A stretch of DNA of 49,015 bases from Saccharibacillus kuerlensis DSM 22868 (GCF_000378145.1 NZ_KB899304.1:1-49015), one strand, 5' to 3'. Shown: positions 1 through 7,413, counted from the first letter of the stretch. Notes: generated by a model not told the origin, from the letters alone. Numbers and translations: made by a program.

Positions 1-74
1 ACGACTTTCGCTCATTAAATCTAATCCTTTCTGCAATTACTTCTCCGGCTTGGTTTTCTTTTCGATCTGCATAT

Positions 75-117
75 GAAAAAGACTCCGGTTCCCGCCAGTT
101 CAGCGAAAACCGAAGTC
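75..117 (-). terminator. Rho-independent terminator of the CNNM gene pair
   Basis: On the minus strand a 10-bp stem (81-90 with 108-117, one G-U pair) is followed by a run of five U residues (80-76). It lies downstream of the last gene of the minus-strand pair, beyond the 9-bp tandem repeat. Confidence 0.75.
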
Positions 118-138
118 TCTATCCAACATAATTTTAAC

Positions 139-219
139 GATTGTTGCGATTGTTGCGATTGTTGCGATTGTTGCGATTGTTGCGATTGTTGCGATTGTTG
201 CGATTGTTGCGATTGTTGC
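139..219. repeat. Nine perfect tandem copies of a 9-bp unit
   Basis: The unit GATTGTTGC is repeated nine times without a mismatch from 139 to 219. It lies 16 bases past the stop codon of the truncated CNNM gene and before that operon's terminator, so it would be transcribed as 3' untranslated RNA. Perfect identity suggests recent expansion by slippage. Confidence 0.95.
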
Positions 220-234
220 AAGAACGGTTGGCCG

Positions 235-1299
235 TTACATAACGACGGAAGGCAGTCTTACGCCGTCTGCCTCGTCACGGATATCGCCGACGATTTCTTC
301 CAAGATGTCTTCCATCGTCACAAGCCCGATTGTGCGGCCGGACGTATCGGCTACAGAAGCAATATGAACACGATTCTGCTGCATACTGAGCATCACTTCG
401 CGCAGCGTTGCGGTCTCCACGAACTGTGGCAACTTATGCAGGAACCTTTCGATTCGGCCGTCCCGACCCGCCGCTATGGCGGTCAGTACTTCTTTGCTGT
501 GGACAAAGCCGATAAAGGCATCCGGGTTACCGTTCGTTACCGGATAACGGGTATACTCGTGTTCGCTCAGCTTCTCGACGAGTTCGTCCTGCGGGACTTC
601 TTTTGCAATTTTGACGATTTTGTCTGCTGGGATCATGATCTCACGCAGAAGTCGGTCATCAAAAGCAAAAATGTTATTCAGATAAGCCTGTTCGGTCTTG
701 TTGATCTCGCCGCTTTCGTAACTTTGTTCGACAAGCCATTTCAGCTCTTCCTCCGAATGCACCGATTCGTGACCGGCCGGCTTAATGCCGAACAGACGCA
801 GCAGCGCCGCCGCGGAACCGTTAAGCAGACGGATAAATGGAGCGGTCATTCGGCCGAAGCGGTACAGCCACGGGGCGAGCATCAGCGTCATTTTTTCCGC
901 AAACTGGATCGCCAGCGTCTTCGGAGCAAGTTCTCCGATGACAACGTGCAGGAAGGTCACGAGCGCAAGCGCGATTGCATACGAAAGTACGGTTGCTATA
1001 GTATCCGGTACGTTAAAGTGATTAAATACCGGATGCAGCATTTTTTCGACGGTCGGTTCCCCAAGCGCGCCGAGTACAAGTGCGGTAATCGTAATGCCAA
1101 GCTGGCAGGCGGACAGGTAGTAGTCCAGATCCTGGGCGACTTTCTTCGCCATGACCGCTTTCTTGTTGCCGTCTGCGACCAATTGGTCAAGTCTCGACAT
1201 CCGAACTTTCAGTATTGCGAATTCCGCGCCAACGAAGAAGGCCGTAAGTCCGATAAATACGGCGACCAGAAACAGGTTTAATGCTATTGTTCCGTCCAA
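235..1299 (-). CDS. CNNM/CorC-type (hemolysin family) membrane protein, short form
   Basis: A 354-residue membrane protein of the DUF21-CBS family, linked in other bacteria to Mg2+ or other metal-ion homeostasis. The N-terminal DUF21 region (about 1-190) has several hydrophobic segments and the family stretch DYYLSACQLGITITAL; a CBS pair follows (about 210-335, with GLVTMEDILEEIVGDI). The protein stops about 20 residues after the second CBS motif, so the usual C-terminal CorC_HlyC domain present in the neighbour is absent. The start is TTG at 1299; no ATG or GTG fits this frame, and a GGAGGTGA Shine-Dalgarno lies 22 bases upstream with a palindrome between. It is downstream of its full-length paralogue and probably co-transcribed. 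The early stop may be an ancestral truncation or a natural short form. Confidence 0.88.
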   Translation of the reverse strand: MDGTIALNLFLVAVFIGLTAFFVGAEFAILKVRMSRLDQLVADGNKKAVMAKKVAQDLDYYLSACQLGITITALVLGALGEPTVEKMLHPVFNHFNVPDTIATVLSYAIALALVTFLHVVIGELAPKTLAIQFAEKMTLMLAPWLYRFGRMTAPFIRLLNGSAAALLRLFGIKPAGHESVHSEEELKWLVEQSYESGEINKTEQAYLNNIFAFDDRLLREIMIPADKIVKIAKEVPQDELVEKLSEHEYTRYPVTNGNPDAFIGFVHSKEVLTAIAAGRDGRIERFLHKLPQFVETATLREVMLSMQQNRVHIASVADTSGRTIGLVTMEDILEEIVGDIRDEADGVRLPSVVM

Positions 1300-1329
1300 T
1301 AAATTCCCTCGTACGAGGGATTCACCTCC
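1297..1329 (-). promoter_or_regulatory. Palindromic translation leader, copy 1
   Basis: In the mRNA the order is GGAGGTGA (1329-1322), the 16-bp perfect palindrome TCCCTCGTACGAGGGA (1305-1320), six bases, then TTG (1299-1297). The Shine-Dalgarno is too far from TTG unless the palindrome folds into a hairpin that brings them together. The same arrangement precedes the paralogous gene. Confidence 0.7.
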
Positions 1330-1402
1330 ATGATATGCATTATTATTTTGGTTTGCTGCTGTACGACTTTTGCTGCTGTGTAATCTTTACGCTGTGCCAT
1401 CA

Positions 1403-2704
1403 TTACTCGGTATAGCTAAGTTTTACATGTTTGATCTGTAGGTCGTCTTTTTCCGCAATCGTCCAGACGTGTCCGTTCTCGATCAGTTTTGCGCCTTCAC
1501 TGGCTCCTGTACCTTGACGGTGCTGGATCCAGCCTCCGATCGTATCGGTGTCGCTGCGTTCGTCGAACTTGATGCCGAAGCGTTTCTCAAGTTCGTCAAG
1601 CAGCACACGTCCGCTGATTACATATTCACGGTCGCCCGTCTGTTGAATCTCGGCGATCTCATCCGCATCGAACTCGTCGCGAATTTCGCCGACAAGTTCT
1701 TCCATCACGTCTTCCATCGTGACGATGCCTGCCGTACCGCCATATTCATCGACAACGAGTGCGATATGCATGCGTTCCTGCTGCATTTTGAGCATCGTTT
1801 CCTGAATTGGCGTCGCCTCCGACACGATTGGAATACGACGGATAAATTCTTCCACCTTGCGAGCGCGTTTGGCGATAATATGCGGAAGCATCTTTTTCGC
1901 GTTAACGACTCCGATGATCCGGTCTTTGCTGCCTTCTTCGGTAACCGGATACCGGGTGTAATTGTTCTCATCGAGCACCGCAATCAGTTCTGCATAATCC
2001 ATATCTTTGTCGATCGTGACCAGCTGTGTCCGCGGCACCATGATATCGCGCGCAACCCGCTCGTCGAACGAGAAGACATTTTCCATGTAAGACAGCTTCG
2101 TTTCATTGATTTCGCCGCCCTGATAGCTCTGTGTCATGATAATCTTCAGCTCATCCTCGGAGTAGACTTCTTCGTGACCGGCCGGCTTTACGCCAAAACC
2201 CCGAAGCAGCAGACGGGACGTTCCGTTAAGCGCCCAGATAAATGGGTACATGACGCGTCCGAACCAGTACAGGGGAGCGGCCAGAAGAAGCGTTACCTTT
2301 TCGGCAAACTGGATCGCCAGCGTCTTAGGAGCCATCTCGCCGACGACCACGTGCAGGAATGTCACCAAGAAAAAGGCGATGGCATAGGAAGCGACGGAAG
2401 AAGCCGAAGCCGAAACGTTGAGCCAGTCGAATACCGGATACAGAATCCGTTCGACCACGGGCTTGCCGATCGCGCCGAGTCCCAGTGCCGTTACAGTAAT
2501 GCCAAGCTGACAGGCGGACAGGTAGTAATCCAGATCGCCAGCCACTTTCTTGGCGACGATGGCTTTCTTGTTGCCTTCCGTGATCAGCTGATCAAGCCGG
2601 GATGCGCGTACCTTAACGACCGCGAACTCCGATGCGACGAAGAATGCGGTAAGTGCTAGCAGTGCAGCCAAAATCAATAAATTGACGATTGTCATTAGGT
2701 CCAA
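1403..2704 (-). CDS. CNNM/CorC-type (hemolysin family) membrane protein, full length
   Basis: A 433-residue protein with the complete family architecture: DUF21 membrane domain (about 1-195), two CBS motifs (about 205-335, including GIVTMEDVMEELVGEI) and a C-terminal CorC_HlyC domain (about 345-425, with TDTIGGWI). Family members are implicated in divalent cation transport or resistance; the exact ion cannot be read from sequence. It resembles the downstream short gene along the shared length, so the pair looks like a tandem duplication. The chosen start is TTG at 2704, matching the paralogue; an in-frame ATG three codons later is the alternative. It is the first gene of the minus-strand pair, with a leader of roughly 180 bases if the extended -10 near 2889-2894 is used. 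Confidence 0.92.
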   Translation of the reverse strand: MDLMTIVNLLILAALLALTAFFVASEFAVVKVRASRLDQLITEGNKKAIVAKKVAGDLDYYLSACQLGITVTALGLGAIGKPVVERILYPVFDWLNVSASASSVASYAIAFFLVTFLHVVVGEMAPKTLAIQFAEKVTLLLAAPLYWFGRVMYPFIWALNGTSRLLLRGFGVKPAGHEEVYSEDELKIIMTQSYQGGEINETKLSYMENVFSFDERVARDIMVPRTQLVTIDKDMDYAELIAVLDENNYTRYPVTEEGSKDRIIGVVNAKKMLPHIIAKRARKVEEFIRRIPIVSEATPIQETMLKMQQERMHIALVVDEYGGTAGIVTMEDVMEELVGEIRDEFDADEIAEIQQTGDREYVISGRVLLDELEKRFGIKFDERSDTDTIGGWIQHRQGTGASEGAKLIENGHVWTIAEKDDLQIKHVKLSYTE

Positions 2705-2734
2705 TAAGTTCCCTCGTACGAGGGATTCACCTCC
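2702..2734 (-). promoter_or_regulatory. Palindromic translation leader, copy 2
   Basis: Same layout as copy 1: GGAGGTGA (2734-2727), the identical 16-bp palindrome (2710-2725), five bases, TTG (2704-2702). The sequence outside this block differs between the two genes, so the block itself appears to be under selection. Confidence 0.7.
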
Positions 2735-3070
2735 AGTGAATTTTTAGCGTTTACGTGAAGCTTTGCCTCTCGGTTGCATATTCCGTATGAAAGAGACAGA
2801 TCCAAGAAATGGTGATCAACAACGACGACGAATAATAGTCAAGCGCCTTCCCAAGTTTGCTGCCCCCTTCCCTAATGTATTACTTCTTACTATACCATAA
2901 CCTTTCGTAACCGTGCAGCAACACGTTGGGCTTCACAAAATGCACAATATTTTTCGGCGGCTTGGACTGATTGGCTTTCGCAGGATGAAGGTGCTATTCT
3001 GTTAAAAAGTTTCGCCCGCACGGATTCGGTGGTATATCGTGCAGGGTGAACGTCGAGAGGAGAGATAACC
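2705..3070. other. Divergent intergenic region
   Basis: Gene-free space between the CNNM pair (minus) and the sulfurtransferase (plus). On the minus strand an extended -10 element, TGGTATAGT, lies at about 2897-2889, without a good -35. A Shine-Dalgarno-like GAGAGGAGAGA precedes the sulfurtransferase ATG. No convincing plus-strand promoter or riboswitch was identified. Confidence 0.4.
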
Positions 3071-4021
3071 ATGCAAAATATCGTATCGAACAAATGGCTG
3101 TTGGCCCGCTTGTACGAGCCGGAACAGACAATCGTGGACTGCCGCTACACGCTGGGTCAGCCGGAGGCAGGCCGTCAAGCCTATGAGCAGGAGCATATTC
3201 CTGGCGCGATCTATATGGATTTGAAAGAAGATCTGTCCGCTCCGGCGGGCGATCACGGAGGCCGGCATCCGCTGCCGGATCCGGAAGAATTTGCGGCGCG
3301 ACTCTCGAAGCTGGGGATTGGCAGCGAGACCCGTGTCGTCGCTTACGACGACGAAGGCGGCATGAACGCGGCCCGGTTGTGGTGGATGCTGCGCTGGATG
3401 GGACATGACAATGTGGCCGTGCTGGACGGCGGCTTCTCGCAGTGGAAAAAAGCAGGATTTCCGGTAAACGATACTCAAGCGGTACGTGTACCCGCGGCGT
3501 TCACGCCCAATGTACAGCCGCATCTGCTGACCGACGTGAACGAAGTGCAGCGGATCGTCGGCACGCTCAAAGCAGAACAAATTATGGAAGCCGTCGAAGA
3601 AGAAAGAACGGATGAACATGGCGAAACGCCGGTGCAGGATATCGAAATCCCTCCGGCGGTAAATCCAAAAGTCTTTTTCACTCCGGTGCTGATCGATTCT
3701 CGCGCGCATGACCGCTACCTTGGACAAAACGAGATGATGGACACGGTCGGCGGCCACATTCCTGGAGCGGTCAATTTCTTCTGGAAAGATCTGCTGAAGG
3801 AAGACGGCTCCTTTAAAAGCAAGGAAGAGCTGGAGAAGCACTTCGAAGGCATCGACAAGGAAGCGGAAATCGTGGTGTACTGCGGTTCCGGCGTAAGCGC
3901 CTGCCCGAATGTGCTGGCATTGGAACAGGCCGGATTCAAGAGTGTACGATTGTATGCGGGAAGCTGGAGCGACTGGATTTCGTATGAGGATAATCCGGTG
4001 GCGACGGGGGAAGAAGGGTAA
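3071..4021 (+). CDS. Sulfurtransferase with two rhodanese domains
   Basis: A 316-residue cytoplasmic enzyme of the thiosulfate/3-mercaptopyruvate sulfurtransferase family, which moves sulfane sulfur to thiophilic acceptors such as cyanide or thioredoxin. The N-terminal rhodanese domain (about 8-150) is the inactive type. The C-terminal domain (about 195-310) carries the catalytic loop CGSGVSAC with Cys271. A CG-S-G-V loop is closer to mercaptopyruvate sulfurtransferases than to CRKGVT-type rhodaneses. A charged insertion (about 170-195) lies between the domains. The ATG start has GAGAGGAGA upstream. Gene-end and terminator sequences recur as diverged fragments at 5.6, 6.2, 12.8 and possibly 13.3 kb. 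Confidence 0.9.
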   Translation: MQNIVSNKWLLARLYEPEQTIVDCRYTLGQPEAGRQAYEQEHIPGAIYMDLKEDLSAPAGDHGGRHPLPDPEEFAARLSKLGIGSETRVVAYDDEGGMNAARLWWMLRWMGHDNVAVLDGGFSQWKKAGFPVNDTQAVRVPAAFTPNVQPHLLTDVNEVQRIVGTLKAEQIMEAVEEERTDEHGETPVQDIEIPPAVNPKVFFTPVLIDSRAHDRYLGQNEMMDTVGGHIPGAVNFFWKDLLKEDGSFKSKEELEKHFEGIDKEAEIVVYCGSGVSACPNVLALEQAGFKSVRLYAGSWSDWISYEDNPVATGEEG

Positions 4022-4038
4022 GGTTGGGTTTGAAAAGG

Positions 4039-4065
4039 AAGCCCGCGGCGGACGCGGGCTTTTTT
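4039..4065 (+). terminator. Rho-independent terminator of the sulfurtransferase
   Basis: Stem GCCCGCG/CGCGGGC (4041-4047, 4053-4059) with a five-base loop and six T residues, starting 18 bases after the stop codon. Diverged copies recur at 5723-5749 and possibly 13300-13327. Confidence 0.9.
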
Positions 4066-4249
4066 GTGCTGCGTATACTTCGGGAATGCACGGTGCAGGG
4101 AGTCCAAGCAGGTTGCTTTTGGGTATTCCAGTATGCCGAAAGCGAACAAGAGATTCTGATAAAAATTAAATATTTTAAATTTCGTAACAAAAAGATGATT
4201 GGTTAAGTTAATGAATATATATCCATTTTATTTAAAAAAAGGAACAACA

Positions 4250-4861
4250 ATGGTTAATTACAGAAAAATTTTAAAGATTTTTATTCTTACCAGTTCTTTG
4301 TTTGTTTTTTCTTCTTCTCTAGCAATTGCTGATACAGGAACAGCTCACATCAAAAAAGGCTCGCTTTCTGGCGGAGCGAGTAACATGACGTATTGAGTAG
4401 ATGATTCTGTGAACTCATTAGGTTTTAAAGGCTCTGTACAAAACGGTGTAAAGCAATGGGATAATGCTTCAACCGGCGTTTTCATAACTGAAGTAGTTAA
4501 TTCTTCCACTGCGAGTATGAAAATTTATGCCGGAAAGGGAAATCTTCCGCCCGGCACGTACGGGGCAGCGACTTATTGGATGTTGAGTGGGCGCAATATA
4601 ACCCCTGATGAAGTTACGAATGGTACAAATTTTCAGCAAGGTGTCATAAGGTTTGACCTAGATAATCAAAATGCAGCAGGTTTTGAAAATGTACACCGCT
4701 ACAAAACTTCTGGACACGAAATTGGACACGTTTTAGGACTAAATCATTTTGAAGAGCCGCCTGGACATTCAGGAAATCATTGGATGAAGTCTGGGAAAAT
4801 CGCTTTAGAACAATCTACTAGTGTTGATTTAGCACATTTAAGAACGAAATGGGGATGGTGA
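4250..4861 (+). pseudogene. Secreted matrixin-like zinc metalloprotease, interrupted by one in-frame TGA
   Basis: One reading frame runs from ATG 4250 (AAAGGAAC upstream) to the stop at 4859-4861, broken only by TGA at 4394-4396. The first part is a signal peptide (about 25 residues ending SLAIA) plus a short mature N-terminus ending SNMTY. After the TGA the frame continues VDDSVNSLGF and contains the metzincin motif HEIGHVLGLNH with a possible Met-turn near HWMKSG. The product would be an exported small matrixin-type protease of about 203 residues. TGA is one base from TGG (Trp), which would fit after TY. Either a recent nonsense mutation, a sequencing error or read-through could explain it. 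The region is much richer in A+T than its surroundings. The downstream lipoprotein begins 3 bases after the stop. Confidence 0.75.
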
Positions 4862-4864
4862 CTT

Positions 4865-5539
4865 ATGAATAAGCAGGTAATCTCAAAAATTGGTATAGTC
4901 GCTCTAGTCAGTATTACAGCCCTGAGCGGATGCACTTATAAAGAACATACAAATGAAAGTGAAAGTTCTTCTCTTAATTCGTCAAAAACAACTAAAAATG
5001 TTGAATTAGCACCCAAAGAAATTAAAACGAGCCGCATTTCTGCAGATCACAATATATTTGAAAACTATGAAGAGGCTCTTGCAGCTTCGGACGTTGTGGC
5101 AGAGGTGACAGCTACTGAACGTTCACAGAATTTTGTTGAGAATCTAGATGGATACCCGTCTGGTCATACGCGTACTGAAGTAGAATTGAATCAAGTATTC
5201 ACAACTAAAAATGGCGAACAATTAAGTGGAAAACTTTCTATTTTGGAACCTACGTATACTGCGGAAGTGCAAGGTGAACTCATTCAATTTAGTTATGAAG
5301 ATTATATTAAAATGGTGCCAGGTGAAAAATATGTAGTTTTTTTAGTTTGGAGGGAAAAAGATCAAGGATATTGGATTAATGCTCTTGAACAAGGAAAGTT
5401 TAGCCTGAATAACCCGAATACTCATGAATCATCTATTACATCAGACATAAGCAATGATCCTGAAAGTAGCCAGTATAAGAAATTAAAAGATGATGTCATT
5501 AGTCACTTGTATGGTGAAGAGAGTGGGGTTGTAAACTAG
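4865..5539 (+). CDS. Lipoprotein of unknown function, partner of the metalloprotease cassette
   Basis: A 224-residue protein with a lipoprotein signal (N-terminal Lys, hydrophobic stretch, lipobox LSGC, Cys at about 23), then a Ser/Thr/Lys-rich linker and a mostly beta-looking domain from about residue 60. It begins 3 bases after the metalloprotease stop, so the two were probably co-transcribed. The domain resembles the lipoprotein at 16636-17271 in order: a LA.SD.VAEV-like segment, a mid-region with LSILEPTY, a KYVVFLVW segment and an ending GKFSLNN, against LANSSQLIAEV, IDLLDV, RFILFMIKY and GRFAINEN in the other. I do not recognise a named family. A role as inhibitor, substrate or anchor of the protease is possible but not shown. 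Codon use is AT-rich. Confidence 0.75.
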   Translation: MNKQVISKIGIVALVSITALSGCTYKEHTNESESSSLNSSKTTKNVELAPKEIKTSRISADHNIFENYEEALAASDVVAEVTATERSQNFVENLDGYPSGHTRTEVELNQVFTTKNGEQLSGKLSILEPTYTAEVQGELIQFSYEDYIKMVPGEKYVVFLVWREKDQGYWINALEQGKFSLNNPNTHESSITSDISNDPESSQYKKLKDDVISHLYGEESGVVN

Positions 5540-5596
5540 TAATTTCTATTGTGAATTGCAAAGTTGACGTAATGAAAAAGCTGTTGAAGGTAAACG

Positions 5597-5703
5597 CCTT
5601 GCGCTGAAACAGGCCGGGTTTAAGAGTGTAAGGCTGTATGCGGGAAGCTGGAGCGACTGGATTTCGTATGAAGATAATCCGGTGGCGACGGGGGAAGAGA
5701 TAT
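5597..5703 (+). pseudogene. 3'-end fragment of a second sulfurtransferase copy
   Basis: About 107 bases match the last 34 or so codons of the intact sulfurtransferase at roughly 90% identity, including the peptide [19 protein letters not shown] and a stop codon at the matching place. The match continues more weakly through a terminator (5723-5749) and a trailer to about 5840, paralleling 4022-4155. Upstream, 5573-5596 loosely resembles the LLKEDG codons. There is no start and no catalytic loop, so this is a relic. Confidence 0.85.
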
Positions 5704-5722
5704 AAGATTGGTTGGAGTAGAG

Positions 5723-5749
5723 AAGCCCGCGTTGGATGCGGGCTTTTTT
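5723..5749 (+). terminator. Second copy of the sulfurtransferase terminator
   Basis: Stem AAGCCCGC/GCGGGCTT with a seven-base loop and a T tract. It is homologous to the terminator at 4039-4065 and may now serve the lipoprotein gene upstream. Confidence 0.8.
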
Positions 5750-6056
5750 GTGCTGTTTAGACTTGGAGAATACACGGTGTTGGGTTCCAGAACGGCTGGC
5801 TTACAGTATTCTGATGTACTGGAAGTCAACAAGGGATCAATGCTGGGCTGGAGAAAATGTTTTCTGTGCGCAACGATAAATAAATGACCCAAAATACGTA
5901 GGGCGCGTAAAGTGGAAATAACTTTGAGGTAGCATATAGAGGTAAGGGGAACAAGAAGGAATGAGAATTTTTTTTGATTACTTGATTTCGAAAAACCCAA
6001 CTTAATTATTTGTTGTTGCGTTCATGTATGTAATGGAAATTAAAGAAGGAGGCTTT
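5750..6056. other. Gene-poor stretch with trailer repeat
   Basis: 5750-5840 is a diverged copy of the sequence following the intact sulfurtransferase terminator. From 5841 to 6056 I see no gene on either strand; the open minus-strand frame here is a by-product of the repeat and lacks a ribosome binding site. Confidence 0.5.
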
Positions 6057-6164
6057 ATGAGAGATTTTTTACGCTCTAAGTCGTTTTGGATACCCACTGT
6101 TTTATTTGCAGGGTTTATTTTAGGGACTATATTGTATGTATTATTTAATAAAATTAAATCTTAA
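6057..6164 (+). CDS. 35-residue single-pass membrane peptide
   Basis: A short ORF begins at ATG 6057 after a strong AAGGAGG site five bases upstream. The peptide has a basic N-terminus (MRDFLRSKSFW), one hydrophobic helix (about residues 11-30, IPTVLFAGFILGTILYVLF) and a short Lys-containing tail (NKIKS). Good Shine-Dalgarno spacing and a charge pattern matching the positive-inside rule argue that it is translated. Composition is AT-rich, like the protease/lipoprotein patch. Function unknown; candidates are a regulatory membrane peptide or a toxin-like peptide, but no antitoxin RNA or partner was seen. Confidence 0.55.
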   Translation: MRDFLRSKSFWIPTVLFAGFILGTILYVLFNKIKS

Positions 6165-6227
6165 TTTAGAAAAACTGATCGGTCATTTTCAATAAATATT
6201 TTTAGTCTGTGTGAATCCTGAAGTTTT

Positions 6228-6350
6228 AACTGGAACAGTCGAGATTTTTTCATGGTGAATGTTTAGAAAAATCTGCTCAACGAAGACGGCACGTACAAGA
6301 GTATTGAAGAGCTGGAGCAGCACTTCGCAGGCATCGATAAAGAAAGTATT
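6228..6350 (+). pseudogene. Internal fragment of a third sulfurtransferase copy
   Basis: The sequence parallels codons of about residues 230-262 of the intact gene. The stretch LLNEDGTYKSIEELEQHFAG is recognisable against LLKEDGSFKSKEELEKHFEG. The upstream half is more decayed and contains a stop. It ends abruptly just before the rbsR promoter region. Confidence 0.75.
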
Positions 6351-6363
6351 GAAAGCGGTTTAA
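6350..6363 (+). promoter_or_regulatory. Candidate cre site (CcpA) upstream of rbsR
   Basis: TGAAAGCGGTTTAA matches the catabolite-response consensus TGWAANCGNTNWCA at every fixed position except one. It overlaps a possible -35 (TTGAAA, 6349-6354). Catabolite repression of ribose uptake is expected in this group. Confidence 0.5.
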
Positions 6364-6381
6364 AACTATGATACTTTATGT

Positions 6382-6393
6382 GTAACCGGTTAC
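6382..6393 (+). promoter_or_regulatory. Candidate RbsR operator
   Basis: GTAACCGGTTAC is a perfect 12-bp palindrome 18 bases before the rbsR start. It has the size and central symmetry of LacI-family operators. Autoregulation by RbsR is the simplest reading. Confidence 0.5.
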
Positions 6394-6411
6394 TCATTCG
6401 AGGTGAAAAGC

Positions 6412-7413
6412 ATGGTCACGATAAAAGATGTCGCAAAACACGCAGGCGTATCGGTCGCTACCGTATCGCGGGTACTCAACGAAATCGGTTATGTGCACGA
6501 AGATACGCGTCGTATGGTGGAAAAAGCGATTCAAGAGCTGGATTATACGCCTAACGAGGTGGCCCGTTCCCTGTACAAGCGCAAATCGAGATTGATCGGA
6601 TTGCTGCTGCCGGATATTACGAACCCCTATTTCCCGCAGCTTGCCCGGGGCGTGGAAGACCGGATGCAGGAAAGCGGATTCCGTCTGATCTTCGGCAACA
6701 GCGACGAAAGCGAACAAAAAGAACGCGATTACATCCAGACTTTCGTGCAAAATAACGCGGTCGGCATTATCTCGTCCACCAATTTTCCGGGCATGGAATC
6801 GTATCGCCGTTTGAACATACCGGTCGTCTTTTTGGATCGGATCTCCAGCGACCGTCCGGCCGTGTACGCGGACGGTCGGGAAGGCGGCCGGATCGCTGCG
6901 CAGCAGATCATTGAGCGGGGCAGCCGCCGAGTCACCGTACTGCAAGGACCGGCGCATATCCGTCCGGCGCAGGATCGCTTTCAGGGAGCCGTCGAAGTGC
7001 TTCAAGATACGGGAGTTGCCTACGAAGTGATTCGGACTGCGTCGTTCGCGCTGAAGGAGGCGGAGGAAAAAGCGAAAGAGCTGTTCGCTGCGTTTCCCGA
7101 TACGGACGGGGTAATCGCCAGCAACGATATGGCGGCGATCGCCGTACTGCACGAAGCGCTCCGATTAGGGAAAAAGGTACCGGAAGAGGTGCAAATTATC
7201 GGCTTTGACGATATTCCGCTGATCGGACTGTTGTCTCCGCCGCTGTCGACGATCCGCCAACCCGCTTACGATATGGGCTACAAAGCAGCAGAGTTGATGA
7301 TCCGATTGATCGAAGGACAAACGGTGGAGCTGCGGAATATCCAGATGCCGGTCGAGTTTGTCGAACGGGGCAGTACGCGAAAAAAGCCGGAGAACGAATA
7401 CGTTGACCGCTGA
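6412..7413 (+). CDS. rbsR: Ribose operon repressor, LacI family
   Basis: A 333-residue LacI/GalR-type regulator. The N-terminal helix-turn-helix is clear (TIKDVAKHAGVSVATVSRVL), followed by the hinge and a periplasmic-binding-like effector domain (about 60-330) containing IGLLLPDITNPYF and a C-terminal ERGS. I chose ATG 6412 over an in-frame GTG at 6403 because GAGGTG lies at good spacing from the ATG and overlaps the GTG. It heads the rbsRKDACB cluster, the same order as in Bacillus subtilis, and probably represses it in the absence of ribose. Cre-like and operator-like sites are directly upstream. Confidence 0.92.
   Translation: MVTIKDVAKHAGVSVATVSRVLNEIGYVHEDTRRMVEKAIQELDYTPNEVARSLYKRKSRLIGLLLPDITNPYFPQLARGVEDRMQESGFRLIFGNSDESEQKERDYIQTFVQNNAVGIISSTNFPGMESYRRLNIPVVFLDRISSDRPAVYADGREGGRIAAQQIIERGSRRVTVLQGPAHIRPAQDRFQGAVEVLQDTGVAYEVIRTASFALKEAEEKAKELFAAFPDTDGVIASNDMAAIAVLHEALRLGKKVPEEVQIIGFDDIPLIGLLSPPLSTIRQPAYDMGYKAAELMIRLIEGQTVELRNIQMPVEFVERGSTRKKPENEYVDR

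Noticed and set aside
139-219. Possible CRISPR array
   Set aside because: Units are 9 bp with no spacers. The 7-bp array at 34177 is rejected for the same reason.
73-1281. Long plus-strand open frame opposite the short CNNM gene
   Set aside because: Antisense to a convincing family member, Cys-rich start comes from the 9-bp repeat, no ribosome binding site or domain.
4394-4396. TGA as a selenocysteine codon
   Set aside because: No convincing bacterial SECIS hairpin was seen just after it, and matrixins do not use Sec; Trp replacement is simpler.
5620-6000. Minus-strand 126-codon frame resembling one at 3936-4190
   Set aside because: The resemblance results from the duplicated sulfurtransferase end read on the opposite strand; no start signal.
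6403-6405. GTG start for RbsR
   Set aside because: It overlaps the Shine-Dalgarno that serves ATG 6412.
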